The position numbers were made by a program, and so were the translations under genes. DNA of 64,000 nucleotides from Pseudescherichia sp039594205 (GTDB taxonomy: Bacteria; Pseudomonadota; Gammaproteobacteria; Enterobacterales; Enterobacteriaceae). The notes beneath the pieces are model-generated. The model saw nothing but the letters and a program-made list of their open reading frames with translations. It did no database searches and had not been told where the DNA came from. The DNA is taken from assembly GCA_039594205.1 (NCBI GenBank), contig JBCNNW010000001.1, positions 1 through 64,000 on the forward strand. The letters run 5' to 3'. Shown in pieces: positions 18,494 to 26,852 of this stretch (its first letter is position 1; every line of letters starts with the position of its first letter).

Positions 18494-19852
18494 TTAATAG
18501 GCACGCAGGGTACGGAAAACCGAGGCCAGCTTGCTGGCATCTTTAATACCCGGTTCAGATTCCACACCTGAATTAAAATCGAGTCCGGCACAGCCGGCCT
18601 GTGCCGCGGTCACGCAGTTATCCGCGCCGAGGCCACCGGCCAGCATCACGTTATCCAGCTTCTGGCCCGCCAGCAAGGACCAGTCGAAATGCTGGCCGCT
18701 GCCGCCCTGACCGTTATCAAACAGATAGCGGTCAACGTGGTTGAAATTACGGGCCGGGAGCGTATCGCCAACGCTTAGCGCTTTCCAGATGGCCACCTCG
18801 GCAGGTAGCGCGGCGCGTAGGGCATCAACGTAGCGCTGATCTTCTGCGCCGTGCAGCTGGACGGCAGCGAGCTGGAGCCGGGTTGCCTTCTCTACCACCG
18901 CGTCGACGGTGGCATTGCGGAAGACGCCCACGTAGCGCAGGGGTGCTGCAGCAATCACCGCATTGGCCTGAGCATCACTTATGAAGCGTGGGGATTCTGG
19001 AACGAAGATCAGCCCACCGTAAATGGCTCCGGCTTCAAAGGCAGCCTGCGCATCCTCCGCACGCGTCAGCCCGCACACTTTATTCTCGCCCAGCAGCACA
19101 CGCTTGATGGCGGCGGCGAGATCGTCCTGCTCCATCAGCGCCGATCCGATTAAAAAGCCGTTAGCGAAATGGCTCAGATCGCGCACCTGGGCATAGGTGT
19201 TGATTCCCGACTCGCTGATCACCGTAACGCCTGCGCCGAGACGAGGCGCCAGCTGGCGGGTGCGGTTGAGATCGATAGAGAGATCGCGCAGGTCGCGGTT
19301 ATTAATACCGACAACTTTGGCTTCAAGGGCGATAGCGCGCTCCAGCTCCTCTTCATTACTCACTTCGGTCAGCACGCCCATCTTCAGGCTATGGGCCACG
19401 GCGGCAAGCTGGCGGTATTGATCGTCGTCGAGCACCGAGAGCATCAGCAGGCAGGCGTCCGCCTGGTAGTAGCGGGCCAGGTAAATCTGGTAGGCCTCGA
19501 TAATAAAATCCTTACACAGGATCGGCTGCGGCGCGGCAGCGCTCACCAGCGGCAGAAAGTCGAAGCTGCCCTGAAAATATTTCTCATCCGTCAGCACCGA
19601 GATGGCCGACGCGTGGTGCTTGTAGATGTTGGCAATCCGCACCGGATCGAAGTCATCGCGGATCACCCCTTTTGACGGCGACGCTTTTTTACATTCGAGA
19701 ATAAACGCCGTGCGTGCGCCCTGCAGAGCGTCGTAAAAGCTGCGCGTGGCAGGCACAATGTCACTCTGAAAGCTGGCCAGCGGCTGCTGCTGTTTACGGG
19801 CAGCGACCCAAATCGCCTTATCCGCGACGATTTTCGCTAAAACGGTTTCCAT
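18494..19852 (-). CDS. trpC: Bifunctional indole-3-glycerol-phosphate synthase / phosphoribosylanthranilate isomerase
   Basis: Two fused TIM barrels for consecutive steps of tryptophan synthesis. 452 residues from ATG 19852; a GTG directly upstream (GTGATG) could add one residue and would match the E. coli 453. The N-terminal synthase half has ECKKASPSKG and SESGINTYAQV. The C-terminal TrpF half has KVCGLTR, QLHG and the phosphate site LAGGLGADNC, then GLDFNSGVE. It begins three bases after the trpD stop. Confidence 0.97.
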   Translation of the reverse strand: METVLAKIVADKAIWVAARKQQQPLASFQSDIVPATRSFYDALQGARTAFILECKKASPSKGVIRDDFDPVRIANIYKHHASAISVLTDEKYFQGSFDFLPLVSAAAPQPILCKDFIIEAYQIYLARYYQADACLLMLSVLDDDQYRQLAAVAHSLKMGVLTEVSNEEELERAIALEAKVVGINNRDLRDLSIDLNRTRQLAPRLGAGVTVISESGINTYAQVRDLSHFANGFLIGSALMEQDDLAAAIKRVLLGENKVCGLTRAEDAQAAFEAGAIYGGLIFVPESPRFISDAQANAVIAAAPLRYVGVFRNATVDAVVEKATRLQLAAVQLHGAEDQRYVDALRAALPAEVAIWKALSVGDTLPARNFNHVDRYLFDNGQGGSGQHFDWSLLAGQKLDNVMLAGGLGADNCVTAAQAGCAGLDFNSGVESEPGIKDASKLASVFRTLRAY

Positions 19853-19855
19853 CAC

Positions 19856-21451
19856 TTATCCTCTTACCGCAAGTGCGGTGACTTTGTCATAGGCAGCTCC
19901 GCTGCGCAGTACGTCCAGAACCTTTTGCGCGTTAGCGCGCAAATCTTCTTCGCCATGCAGACGCATCAGCATCGCCACGTTTGCCGCGACGGCGGCCTCG
20001 TGAGCGGCTTCACCTTTACCCTGGAGTAAGCGCGTCAGAATGTCACGGTTTTCTTCCGGGGTGCCGCCCGCCAGCGCCTCCTGGCGATACGGCGGCAGGC
20101 CAAAGTCGGCGGCCTCCAGCTGATAGCTGCTGATATCCCCGTTGTTCAGCTCGGCAACCAGCGTCGGGGCGTGCAGGGAGACTTCGTCCATGCCGCCGCT
20201 GTGCACCACCGCCGCCCGCCGGTAGCCCAGCACCCGTAGCGTTTCAGCAATCGGCAGCACCAGTTCCGGGCTGTAGACGCCAATCAGCGCCAGCGGCGGG
20301 TGGGCCGGATTAATCAGCGGTCCCAGCACGTTAAAGAGGGTGCGGGTCTTGAGCTGCTGGCGCACCGGCATCGCGTGGCGGAAACCGGTGTGGTACTTCG
20401 GCGCAAACAGGAAGCAGACCCCCAGCTCGTCCAGCGCGGTTCGGGATCTATCCGCGTTCATATCAAGATTAATGCCGAACGCCGCCAGTAGATCCGACGA
20501 GCCGGAGCGGCTTGAAACGCTGCGGTTGCCGTGCTTCGCCACCTTCAGGCCACAGGCGGCGGCGACAAAGGCGCTGGCGGTGGAGATATTGATGCTGTTG
20601 CTGCCGTCGCCGCCGGTGCCAACGATATCGGCAAAGGCGTAGTCCGGGCGCGGGAAGGGCGCTGCGTTCTCCAGCAGGGCGGTGGCCGCCCCGGCAATCT
20701 CGTTGGGGTGCTCGCCGCGAATTTTCATGCTCACCAGCGCCGCTGCCAGCTGCTCTGGCTTCAGCTCACCGCGCACCACCGCCGAGAAGAGCTGGTGGCT
20801 CTCCTGCTGGCTCAGGGTCTGCGCCTGGTAGAGTTTCTCCAGGATCGGCTGCAGGGTATTGCTCTGCTCCAGCTTCTGCTGCGCCCAGGCCAGGGTTTGC
20901 TCCAGCAGGCGCGCGCCCTGGGTGGTGAGAATGGACTCTGGATGGAACTGAAAGCCGCAGACGCGATCCGCATCATGACGCACCGCCATCACCATACCAT
21001 TAAAGTGCGCGTTGATGGTCAGCCCGGCGGGCACGTTGCTGCCCACCAGCGAATGATAGCGCGCCACCGGTAGCGGATTACTCAGCCCGGCAAACATCGC
21101 CTGGCCATCGTGTTCAATGTTTGAGGCTTTACCATGCAGGATCTCTCCGGCCTGACCGACGTAGCCGCCGTAGGCTTCAACAATCGCCTGATGGCCGAGA
21201 CAGATACCAATGATCGGCAGCTTGCCGCGCATGCGGGTCAACAGCTCGGGCATGCAGCCCGCCTCAGAGGGCGCGCCAGGGCCTGGAGAGAGCATCAGAA
21301 CAGGGTTCTCCATGGTCGCCAGGCGGTCAATCAGCGTCTGGGCTGGTACATGGTTGCGGTAGATCACCACGTTGTGGCCGCTGGCGCGCAGCTGATCGGC
21401 AAGGTTATAGGTAAACGAGTCGATATTATCGAGCAGCAGAATGTCAGCCAT
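19856..21451 (-). CDS. trpD: Anthranilate synthase glutaminase / anthranilate phosphoribosyltransferase fusion TrpGD
   Basis: 531 residues, the size of the enterobacterial fusion. The N-terminal class I glutamine amidotransferase (about 1-195) has the nucleophile Cys in GICLGHQ and the His/Glu pair in FQFHPES; it feeds ammonia to TrpE. The C-terminal phosphoribosyltransferase (about 200-531) has the PRPP loop GTGGDGSNSINIST and KHGNRSVSS. Its ATG overlaps the trpE stop (TGATG), which couples production of the two synthase subunits. Confidence 0.98.
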   Translation of the reverse strand: MADILLLDNIDSFTYNLADQLRASGHNVVIYRNHVPAQTLIDRLATMENPVLMLSPGPGAPSEAGCMPELLTRMRGKLPIIGICLGHQAIVEAYGGYVGQAGEILHGKASNIEHDGQAMFAGLSNPLPVARYHSLVGSNVPAGLTINAHFNGMVMAVRHDADRVCGFQFHPESILTTQGARLLEQTLAWAQQKLEQSNTLQPILEKLYQAQTLSQQESHQLFSAVVRGELKPEQLAAALVSMKIRGEHPNEIAGAATALLENAAPFPRPDYAFADIVGTGGDGSNSINISTASAFVAAACGLKVAKHGNRSVSSRSGSSDLLAAFGINLDMNADRSRTALDELGVCFLFAPKYHTGFRHAMPVRQQLKTRTLFNVLGPLINPAHPPLALIGVYSPELVLPIAETLRVLGYRRAAVVHSGGMDEVSLHAPTLVAELNNGDISSYQLEAADFGLPPYRQEALAGGTPEENRDILTRLLQGKGEAAHEAAVAANVAMLMRLHGEEDLRANAQKVLDVLRSGAAYDKVTALAVRG

Positions 21452-23013
21452 CAGAACGTCTCCTGAGCGTGGTGGGCAGTGGCAATGGCGCGCAGGACGG
21501 CGCGGGCTTTGTTGCGGGTTTCATCGGCTTCAGACTGCGGAACAGAGTCCAGCACTACGCCAGCGCCAGCCTGAACGGTGGCAACGCCGTTTTCAACATA
21601 GGCGGAGCGGATCACGATGCAGGTATCGAGATCGCCATGGGCGGTGAAGTAGCCCACCGCGCCACCGTAGCTGCCCCGACGGGTACCTTCCGCCTGAGCA
21701 ATCAGCTGCATGGCGCGGACCTTTGGCGCACCGCTCAGGGTGCCCATATTCATGCACGCCCGGTAGGCGTGGAGCACGTCGAGATCGTTGCGCAGCGTGC
21801 CTACCACGCGGGACACCAGATGCATCACAAACGAGTAGCGATCGACCTTGGTCAGGTCGGCGACGTAGCGGCTGCCCGGCGTGCAGATGCGGGCCAGATC
21901 GTTGCGGGCGAGGTCAACCAGCATCAGATGTTCAGAAAGCTCTTTATGGTCGGTACGCATCTCCAGCTCGATGCGGCTGTCGAGATCGCGATCCAGCGAG
22001 CCGTCTGCCCGGCGACCGCGCGGGCGCGTTCCGGCGATGGGGTAGATCTCAATCTGGCGGGACTGCGCATCATACTTCAGCGAGCTTTCCGGCGACGCGC
22101 CGAACAGAGTAAAGTCGTTATCCTGCATAAAGAACATGTAGGGGCTGGGGTTGCTCTTCTTCAACACGTCGTAGGCCGCCAGCGGTGACGGGCAGGGCAG
22201 CGAGAAGCGGCGGGAAGGCACCACCTGGAAGATCTCTCCGGCGCGGATGGCTTTTTGCATCTCGCGTACTACCGCCCCAAACTCCTCGTCGCTCTGGTTG
22301 CATTCGCAGCGCATAGACGCCACCGTCTCTACCGGCAGCGGCGCGGGAGGCAGGCTAATCTGCTGACGCAGCTCAGCAATGCGCTGAGTCAGGCGCTGCT
22401 GTTCAGCGTCGGACGGGGTAAAAAGGCTTGCCTGGATGCGGGTCTGCTGCTGCTGGTGATCGATAACCAGCAGCGTTTCGGCCAGGTAGAAGCAGAAGTC
22501 CGGGCAGCCATTCTCCTGCGCCAGCGCAGGGAGATCCTCAAAACCCGCTACCAGGTCATAGGCGAAGAGGCCGCCAAAGAACATGGCCTCGCGCTCTTCG
22601 GCCGGAACAGTAACCAGATCCTGAAGCAGGCGAAAGGCATCAAAAACCGACAGCGAGCAGAGACGGGCGTCTTCGTCCAGCAGGTTGCTCACCAGCGGAA
22701 AGTGCAGAACACGGCCATCCGGGTGGGCGATATTTTCTACGCCAGCGGGCAGAGCGGCATCCAACAGCGGCAGGAGCGACGCGCCGTTGCTGGTCAGCGC
22801 CTGAATAGTGACAGTGTCACCTAAAGCGGTAATACGCAGCGCACTGTCGACCAGCAGCAGGCTCTTGAGATCGTCCTTGCTGTCGATATCGGCGGATTCC
22901 AGCAGCAGCGTCGCCGGACGATCCGCGCACAGCTGATGAAACAGGGCGGTCGGGTTCTCCCGGTACGCAGCGTGGTCTGTGAGAAGCTGTAGTGCAGGTT
23001 TTGGCATTGGCAT
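21451..23013 (-). CDS. trpE: Anthranilate synthase component I
   Basis: Makes anthranilate from chorismate with ammonia from TrpGD; feedback-inhibited by tryptophan. I place the start at ATG 23013 (MPMPKPALQLL), which aligns with E. coli MQTQKPTLELL, gives exactly 520 residues and has GAGAATGACG in the position of the E. coli ribosome site. ATGs at 23025 and 23019 are also in frame. The LLLES tryptophan-site motif lies near residues 36-40 and the chorismate-binding core includes PIAGTRPRGR and GAPKVRAM. It follows the trpL attenuator directly. Confidence 0.97.
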   Translation of the reverse strand: MPMPKPALQLLTDHAAYRENPTALFHQLCADRPATLLLESADIDSKDDLKSLLLVDSALRITALGDTVTIQALTSNGASLLPLLDAALPAGVENIAHPDGRVLHFPLVSNLLDEDARLCSLSVFDAFRLLQDLVTVPAEEREAMFFGGLFAYDLVAGFEDLPALAQENGCPDFCFYLAETLLVIDHQQQQTRIQASLFTPSDAEQQRLTQRIAELRQQISLPPAPLPVETVASMRCECNQSDEEFGAVVREMQKAIRAGEIFQVVPSRRFSLPCPSPLAAYDVLKKSNPSPYMFFMQDNDFTLFGASPESSLKYDAQSRQIEIYPIAGTRPRGRRADGSLDRDLDSRIELEMRTDHKELSEHLMLVDLARNDLARICTPGSRYVADLTKVDRYSFVMHLVSRVVGTLRNDLDVLHAYRACMNMGTLSGAPKVRAMQLIAQAEGTRRGSYGGAVGYFTAHGDLDTCIVIRSAYVENGVATVQAGAGVVLDSVPQSEADETRNKARAVLRAIATAHHAQETF

Positions 23014-23043
23014 CGTCATTCTCATCCGGTCATTATTCTGTTC

Positions 23044-23070
23044 AAAAAAAAGCCCGCTCAGTTGGCGGGC
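23044..23070 (-). terminator. trp attenuator terminator
   Basis: On the minus strand GCCCGC-CAACTGA-GCGGGC is followed by eight T. It is the 3:4 hairpin of classical trp attenuation. Upstream, ACGGGC just after the trpL stop can pair with GCCCG(C) to form the competing antiterminator. Confidence 0.93.
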
Positions 23071-23116
23071 CGGGATATCTGTCTGCTTAAGGCAAACGCT
23101 CGCTCACCGCCCGTTT

Positions 23117-23161
23117 TCAGGAGGAGTGCCACCAGCGGATAAGCGTAGAATGTTTGAACAT
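23117..23161 (-). CDS. trpL: trp operon leader peptide
   Basis: 14 codons reading MFKHSTLIRWWHSS. The tandem Trp codons at positions 10-11 stall the ribosome when charged tRNA-Trp is scarce and so prevent formation of the terminator just downstream. Length and Trp position match E. coli ([14 protein letters not shown]), but the rest of the peptide has changed. The ATG lies about 35 bases after the -10 box. Confidence 0.92.
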   Translation of the reverse strand: MFKHSTLIRWWHSS

Positions 23162-23187
23162 TTTCAGATACCTCGTCGCGTGAACTT

Positions 23188-23223
23188 GCGTACTAGTTAA
23201 CTGGTTCATGGGAATAAAGTCAA
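23188..23223 (-). promoter_or_regulatory. trp promoter and TrpR operator
   Basis: On the minus strand, TTGACT (23223-23218), 17 bp, then TTAACT (23200-23195) form the promoter. The operator GAACCAGTTAACTAGTACGC (23207-23188) overlaps the -10 and differs from the E. coli operator at one base (GAACTAG to GAACCAG). Confidence 0.93.
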
Positions 23224-23296
23224 CCCCTGATTTCAGAATTCGCGCCTTAACCGTTATGATAGAGTCCTGAATGAGATATACCCTACTGGAGCCGCT

Positions 23297-24175
23297 TTGA
23301 GCGACACGAATTACGCCATTATTTACGACCTTCACTCCCACACTCAGGCCTCAGACGGTTTGCTCTCCCCGGAAGAATTAGTTCATCGCGCAGTTGAGAT
23401 GCGCGTGGGTACGCTGGCTATCACCGATCATGATACGACCACGGCTATTCCTGCAGCCCGGGCAGAGATTGCGCGCGCAGGGCTGAATCTGACGCTGATT
23501 AACGGCGTGGAGATCTCTACCCTCTGGGAAAACCACGAGATCCATATTGTCGGCCTTAACATCGACATTGCGCATCCGGCAATGGTGACGCTGCTTGAAG
23601 AGCAGAAAGCCCGTCGTCAGGCACGCGCCATGCAGATTGGTGAGCGCCTCGAAAAAGCGCATATTCCCGGCGCGTGGGAGGGGGCGCTGCGGCTGGCTAA
23701 CGGCGGGGCAGTGACCCGGGGTCACTTTGCTCGTTTCCTCATTGAGAGCGGCAAAGCCAGCGACGTGGCGGGCGTGTTTAAAAAGTATCTTGCGCGTGGT
23801 AAAACCGGATACGTTCCGCCCCAGTGGTGTACAATAAAACAAGCTATTGATGTGATTCATCATTCTGGCGGCAAAGCGGTAGTGGCCCATCCTGGACGCT
23901 ACGATCTGAGCGCTAAATGGCTTAAAAGACTGCTGGCACACTTTGCCGAACAGGGCGGTGATGCGATGGAAGTCGCGCAATGCCAGCAGGCGCCCAACGA
24001 GCGCACCCAGCTTGCTGCCTATGCGCAACAGTTTGGTCTTATGGCCTCGCAGGGATCGGATTTTCACCAGCCCTGCCCGTGGATCGAACTGGGTCGCAAA
24101 CTGTGGCTGCCCGCAGGCGTAGAGGCGGTATGGCAGCTCTGGGAACAGCCTCAACATAATGAGAGGGAAGTATGA
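23297..24175 (+). CDS. rnm: RNase AM / PHP-domain 5'-3' exonuclease Rnm (YciV, TrpH)
   Basis: In E. coli this PHP-fold enzyme trims the 5' ends of 5S, 16S and 23S rRNA precursors and hydrolyses 3',5'-bisphosphonucleotides. The start is TTG at 23297 behind TGGAG, because MSDTNYAIIYDLHSHT aligns with E. coli from its first residue. It has 292 residues. PHP metal motifs are DLHSHTQASDG, ITDHDTT, VAHPGRYD and GSDFHQP. It is divergent from the trp operon, sharing about 135 bp, and overlaps yciO by four bases (ATGA). Confidence 0.95.
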   Translation: MSDTNYAIIYDLHSHTQASDGLLSPEELVHRAVEMRVGTLAITDHDTTTAIPAARAEIARAGLNLTLINGVEISTLWENHEIHIVGLNIDIAHPAMVTLLEEQKARRQARAMQIGERLEKAHIPGAWEGALRLANGGAVTRGHFARFLIESGKASDVAGVFKKYLARGKTGYVPPQWCTIKQAIDVIHHSGGKAVVAHPGRYDLSAKWLKRLLAHFAEQGGDAMEVAQCQQAPNERTQLAAYAQQFGLMASQGSDFHQPCPWIELGRKLWLPAGVEAVWQLWEQPQHNEREV

Positions 24176-24792
24176 GTCAGTTTTTTTATATTCATCCGGA
24201 TAATCCCCAGCCACGCCTGATTAACCAGGCGGTGGAGATTGTGCGTAAGGGCGGGGTGATCGTCTATCCCACCGACTCCGGCTACGCGCTGGGCTGTAAA
24301 ATCGAAGATAAAGGGGCAATGGAGCGTATATCGCGCATTCGCCAGCTGCCGGACGGCCACAACTTTACTCTGGTGTGCCGGGATCTCTCCGAGCTGTCGA
24401 CCTATGCTTTTGTGGATAACGTGGCATTCCGCCTGATCAAGAACAATACGCCGGGCAACTACACCTTTATTCTCAAAGGCACGAAAGAGGTCCCGCGCCG
24501 TCTGCTGCAGGAAAAACGCAAAACCATCGGCCTGCGTGTGCCGTCTAACCCTATTGCACTGGCGCTGTTGGAAACGCTCGGCGAGCCGATGCTCTCTACC
24601 TCGCTGATGCTCCCCGGCAGCGAATTCACCGAGTCCGATCCCGAAGAGATCAAGGATCGTCTTGAAAAGCATGTGGAGCTTGTCATTCATGGCGGCTATC
24701 TCGGACAGCAGCCTACCACGGTGGTCGATCTCACCGATGACGCGCCGGAAGTGATCCGCGAAGGCGTCGGCGATGTGAAGCCATTCCTGTAG
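24172..24792 (+). CDS. yciO: YrdC/Sua5-family protein YciO
   Basis: YrdC-fold protein, a paralogue of the threonylcarbamoyl-AMP synthase TsaC; YciO does not replace TsaC in E. coli and its role is unclear. 206 residues as in E. coli. The nucleotide-site motif VYPTDSGYALGC lies near residues 32-43 and LRVPSNPIALALL in the second half. It is coupled to rnm by a four-base overlap. The C-terminus KPFL-stop marks the left edge of an AT-rich accessory segment, and a related sequence reappears at its right edge. Confidence 0.95.
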   Translation: MSQFFYIHPDNPQPRLINQAVEIVRKGGVIVYPTDSGYALGCKIEDKGAMERISRIRQLPDGHNFTLVCRDLSELSTYAFVDNVAFRLIKNNTPGNYTFILKGTKEVPRRLLQEKRKTIGLRVPSNPIALALLETLGEPMLSTSLMLPGSEFTESDPEEIKDRLEKHVELVIHGGYLGQQPTTVVDLTDDAPEVIREGVGDVKPFL

Positions 24793-25087
24793 GGTTTTAG
24801 TCTGCTGTAGCTAATGACTGCGCCAGCGGGGGGTATTTGAGTAATGGGGCCCCTCCAATTGATAACCTTGAAGGCTCGTAACGTCTCGGTTCTTCTTTCC
24901 ATACGGAAAGAGGGAAGGGAGGAACAGCTGCATGTAGCGTTATGAGCTTGGTAATAAAGGTTTTTTCGATAAATGCGTTCAGAACAGAGGATGTGTTTAG
25001 CCTGGATTGCTGTAAAATTCATCAGTATGATTGGTTGCACAATCAGTGATTGAGAAACAACTTTTGGAAGATTAAGGACGATACGTT
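24793..25087 (+). other. Junction region after yciO
   Basis: 295 bp with no credible gene. Base composition falls from GC-rich to AT-rich from about 24920 on. It has one small hairpin, CTTTCC-ATAC-GGAAAG (about 24893-24908), and no recognisable integrase or tRNA sequence. The last 60 bp probably hold the promoter for the next gene. Confidence 0.4.
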
Positions 25088-25402
25088 ATGAAAGTGACTG
25101 ATGAGGCTTTGTTGCGTTCTGGGTTTACACAGCCTGAATTGCAGAAGTTAAAACGCAATATTGAAAGATATGGTGGAACGCTCGGAGAGGCCATAAATGA
25201 CCTCGCTAGACGATTTATTACTCTGTTGAGGGTAGGGGGTGTGTGTATCTTTATCCTGCTGTTACTTGTCTTATTTAGCTCATCTGATAGAGCAATAGCA
25301 TGGGGGCTGGCGATGATTTTTGGGATTGCCATTATGTCTTTCGCGCAGCCACTGTTAATTTCTTATAAATCATGGTGTTACAGCAAAAATACCAAGGATT
25401 AA
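25088..25402 (+). CDS. Small two-helix membrane protein of unknown function
   Basis: I do not recognise this 104-residue protein. The N-terminal 40 residues are soluble and charged (TDEALLRSGFTQPELQKLKRN, then YGGTLGEAINDLARRF). Two hydrophobic helices follow at about 44-64 and 70-92, and a short Lys-rich tail that should face the cytoplasm. The ATG at 25088 has only a weak AAGGA ribosome site. The composition is AT-rich like its neighbours. It faces the gene at 25456-26208 tail to tail. Size and topology resemble immunity proteins of pore-forming toxins, but no homology supports this. Confidence 0.6.
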   Translation: MKVTDEALLRSGFTQPELQKLKRNIERYGGTLGEAINDLARRFITLLRVGGVCIFILLLLVLFSSSDRAIAWGLAMIFGIAIMSFAQPLLISYKSWCYSKNTKD

Positions 25403-25425
25403 CTGGCTCCATTTTCTGTTGTTAA

Positions 25426-25457
25426 AAGGTCGAAAATCACTTTTGCTTTAAGACCTT
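25426..25457. terminator. Hairpin between the two convergent accessory genes
   Basis: AAGGTC (25426-25431) pairs with GACCTT (25452-25457), and AAA with TTT just inside. It reaches the stop codon of the minus-strand gene. A weak shared terminator is likely. Confidence 0.35.
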
Positions 25458-26208
25458 AACCAACAATCTTCATTGTTAGCTTGGGAGTGCTCATTGTGCT
25501 GACTTCGCGATAGTAATCGTAGGGAAGCCAGCGGAATAATCTCCAGGCTCCGGTTTTTCGAGCGAGGCCAACTATGCTGTACACACTGGCACCAAGAGTA
25601 ACACCATTATAAAAAGCCAGGCCCGTGCCAGGATTAAATCCCATAAACTGGGCCGTATGCATCGCGGAGTCAGCAATGATACCTTGCGAAGGTTTATGTC
25701 CTGCTGGTTGATCAAAGTTGAGCATTTCTTTCGTTAATCCGTTCATTCCATCGGCAATCAAGACTGCCCCGGCTAGCATCCCTATCGGCCCCATCGTGGA
25801 TAACATCGTAAAGCCACTAAAGAGAACTACGCCCGATATAACAATATTCACGGCCGAAATCATATATCCGAAGACTTTGTTATTTTCCTTAACAAACTCG
25901 ACTTTTGCATAAAGCTGTGCGGATTTGGTTCTTAACAGGCGTTCTTGTTCTTGCAAATTATCTTTTTCAGCACGCAAGTTCTTAATGCATGCCATGCATT
26001 CCTCGTCTGTTCTGGCCCGGCGTGCTGTTGCAAATTCTCTCTCTACAACCTGCTTTATCTCTTCGACAAACTTGATTCGTGTAAGACCGTCATGTAGATA
26101 AAATGCTGACAGCCGATTTGCTGTTTCCACAAGTTTTCGGGCTTCCAGATTCACCATAGTATTTGACCATGTCCTGTTCTGACCCCTGTTAAGCAATGCG
26201 ATATCCAT
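25456..26208 (-). CDS. Membrane-inserting protein, probably DUF4225 family
   Basis: 250 residues from ATG 26208 behind a strong AAAGGAGG ribosome site. A helical, charged N-terminal half (about 20-110) contains a likely coiled coil (NLRAEKDNLQEQERLLRTKS). It is followed by a Gly-rich hydrophobic stretch of about 45 residues (VFGYMISAVNIVISGVVLF, then GPIGMLAGAVLIADGM) that could form a helical hairpin. The C-terminal part NPGTGLAFYNGVTLGASVYS is moderately hydrophobic. From memory this resembles DUF4225 proteins of enterobacteria; I could not search. No signal peptide. AT-rich, unlike the flanking core genes, and convergent with a small membrane protein. Confidence 0.6.
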   Translation of the reverse strand: MDIALLNRGQNRTWSNTMVNLEARKLVETANRLSAFYLHDGLTRIKFVEEIKQVVEREFATARRARTDEECMACIKNLRAEKDNLQEQERLLRTKSAQLYAKVEFVKENNKVFGYMISAVNIVISGVVLFSGFTMLSTMGPIGMLAGAVLIADGMNGLTKEMLNFDQPAGHKPSQGIIADSAMHTAQFMGFNPGTGLAFYNGVTLGASVYSIVGLARKTGAWRLFRWLPYDYYREVSTMSTPKLTMKIVG

Positions 26209-26504
26209 AAAGCCTCCTTTCTCAAATATGTATCTGCTTATTTTATATGCAATATCTTCAGGTGCAATGTGGAGAAGCGTTCATTTTGATGTGCCTACGC
26301 TGGTTCAGCACTCGTGATACGCACCGTTTGTCATTATTTGACCTGATTAATGTGAATGATAATCTTTACTGGTTATAACGCTTTAGGGCTATTTCAACCC
26401 TCTGCAACAGACCTCTGCAATAGATGATAGAATCAAAAAGTGATTCTCTCTGCTGATGTATCGCAAATCATCTTTAACTCAATAACCGAATACAATACCA
26501 TCGC
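26209..26504. other. AT-rich spacer between divergent accessory genes
   Basis: 296 bp, without a gene. It contains a perfect inverted repeat GAATCA-AAAAG-TGATTC (26430-26446), a direct repeat CCTCTGCAA (26399-26407 and 26412-26420) and AATGATAATC near 26354, a partial Fur-like sequence. Promoters for both flanking genes should be here. Confidence 0.35.
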
Positions 26505-26852
26505 ATGGGGCAACGACAAGTCATGGTAAAAGATATTGAAAAACAAGTGATTGAGATGTTCACTATCCGTAGTGGTTCATACCTATTCAGAAAGAAGAAA
26601 TACGATACCTACTCAGCCGAATCAAGCATTCACTTCGATGTGCAGTTAGATCAGGATGATGTTGAGGAGCTGGTCGAAGAGTATTCGAAGGCGTTCAGTG
26701 TCTATATGTCGAATTTTCATCTTGAAACTTACTATCCCGACGTTAAATTCTCATGGAACCCATTCAAAAAACCTGAGCCTGTGGATGTTCCCGATTTCAC
26801 TATTGATATGTTTATTCAATCAGCAAAAGCGGGAAAATGGTTGTACGACTAA
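26505..26852 (+). CDS. DUF1493-family protein
   Basis: 115 residues; ATG 26505 or 26523 could be the start and neither has a clear ribosome site. The middle and C-terminal pattern (YSAESSIHFDVQLDQDDVEELVEEY, split by me from a longer match, then FHLETYYP, PDFTIDMFIQSAKAGKWLYD) fits DUF1493, small acidic enterobacterial proteins thought to be related in fold to acyl carrier proteins; no Ser-attachment motif is evident. Function unknown. The gene is AT-rich and lies alone in the accessory segment. Its stop codon overlaps the ATG of a 30-codon frame (TAATG). Confidence 0.65.
   Translation: MGQRQVMVKDIEKQVIEMFTIRSGSYLFRKKKYDTYSAESSIHFDVQLDQDDVEELVEEYSKAFSVYMSNFHLETYYPDVKFSWNPFKKPEPVDVPDFTIDMFIQSAKAGKWLYD

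Noticed and set aside
17539..18546. 335-codon frame on the plus strand opposite trpB
   Set aside because: trpB is certain from catalytic motifs; the opposite frame has no family features.
24696..25040. Minus-strand frame of 114 codons spanning the yciO end and following gap
   Set aside because: It overlaps yciO, has mixed composition and no ribosome site; the non-overlapping part shows no motif.
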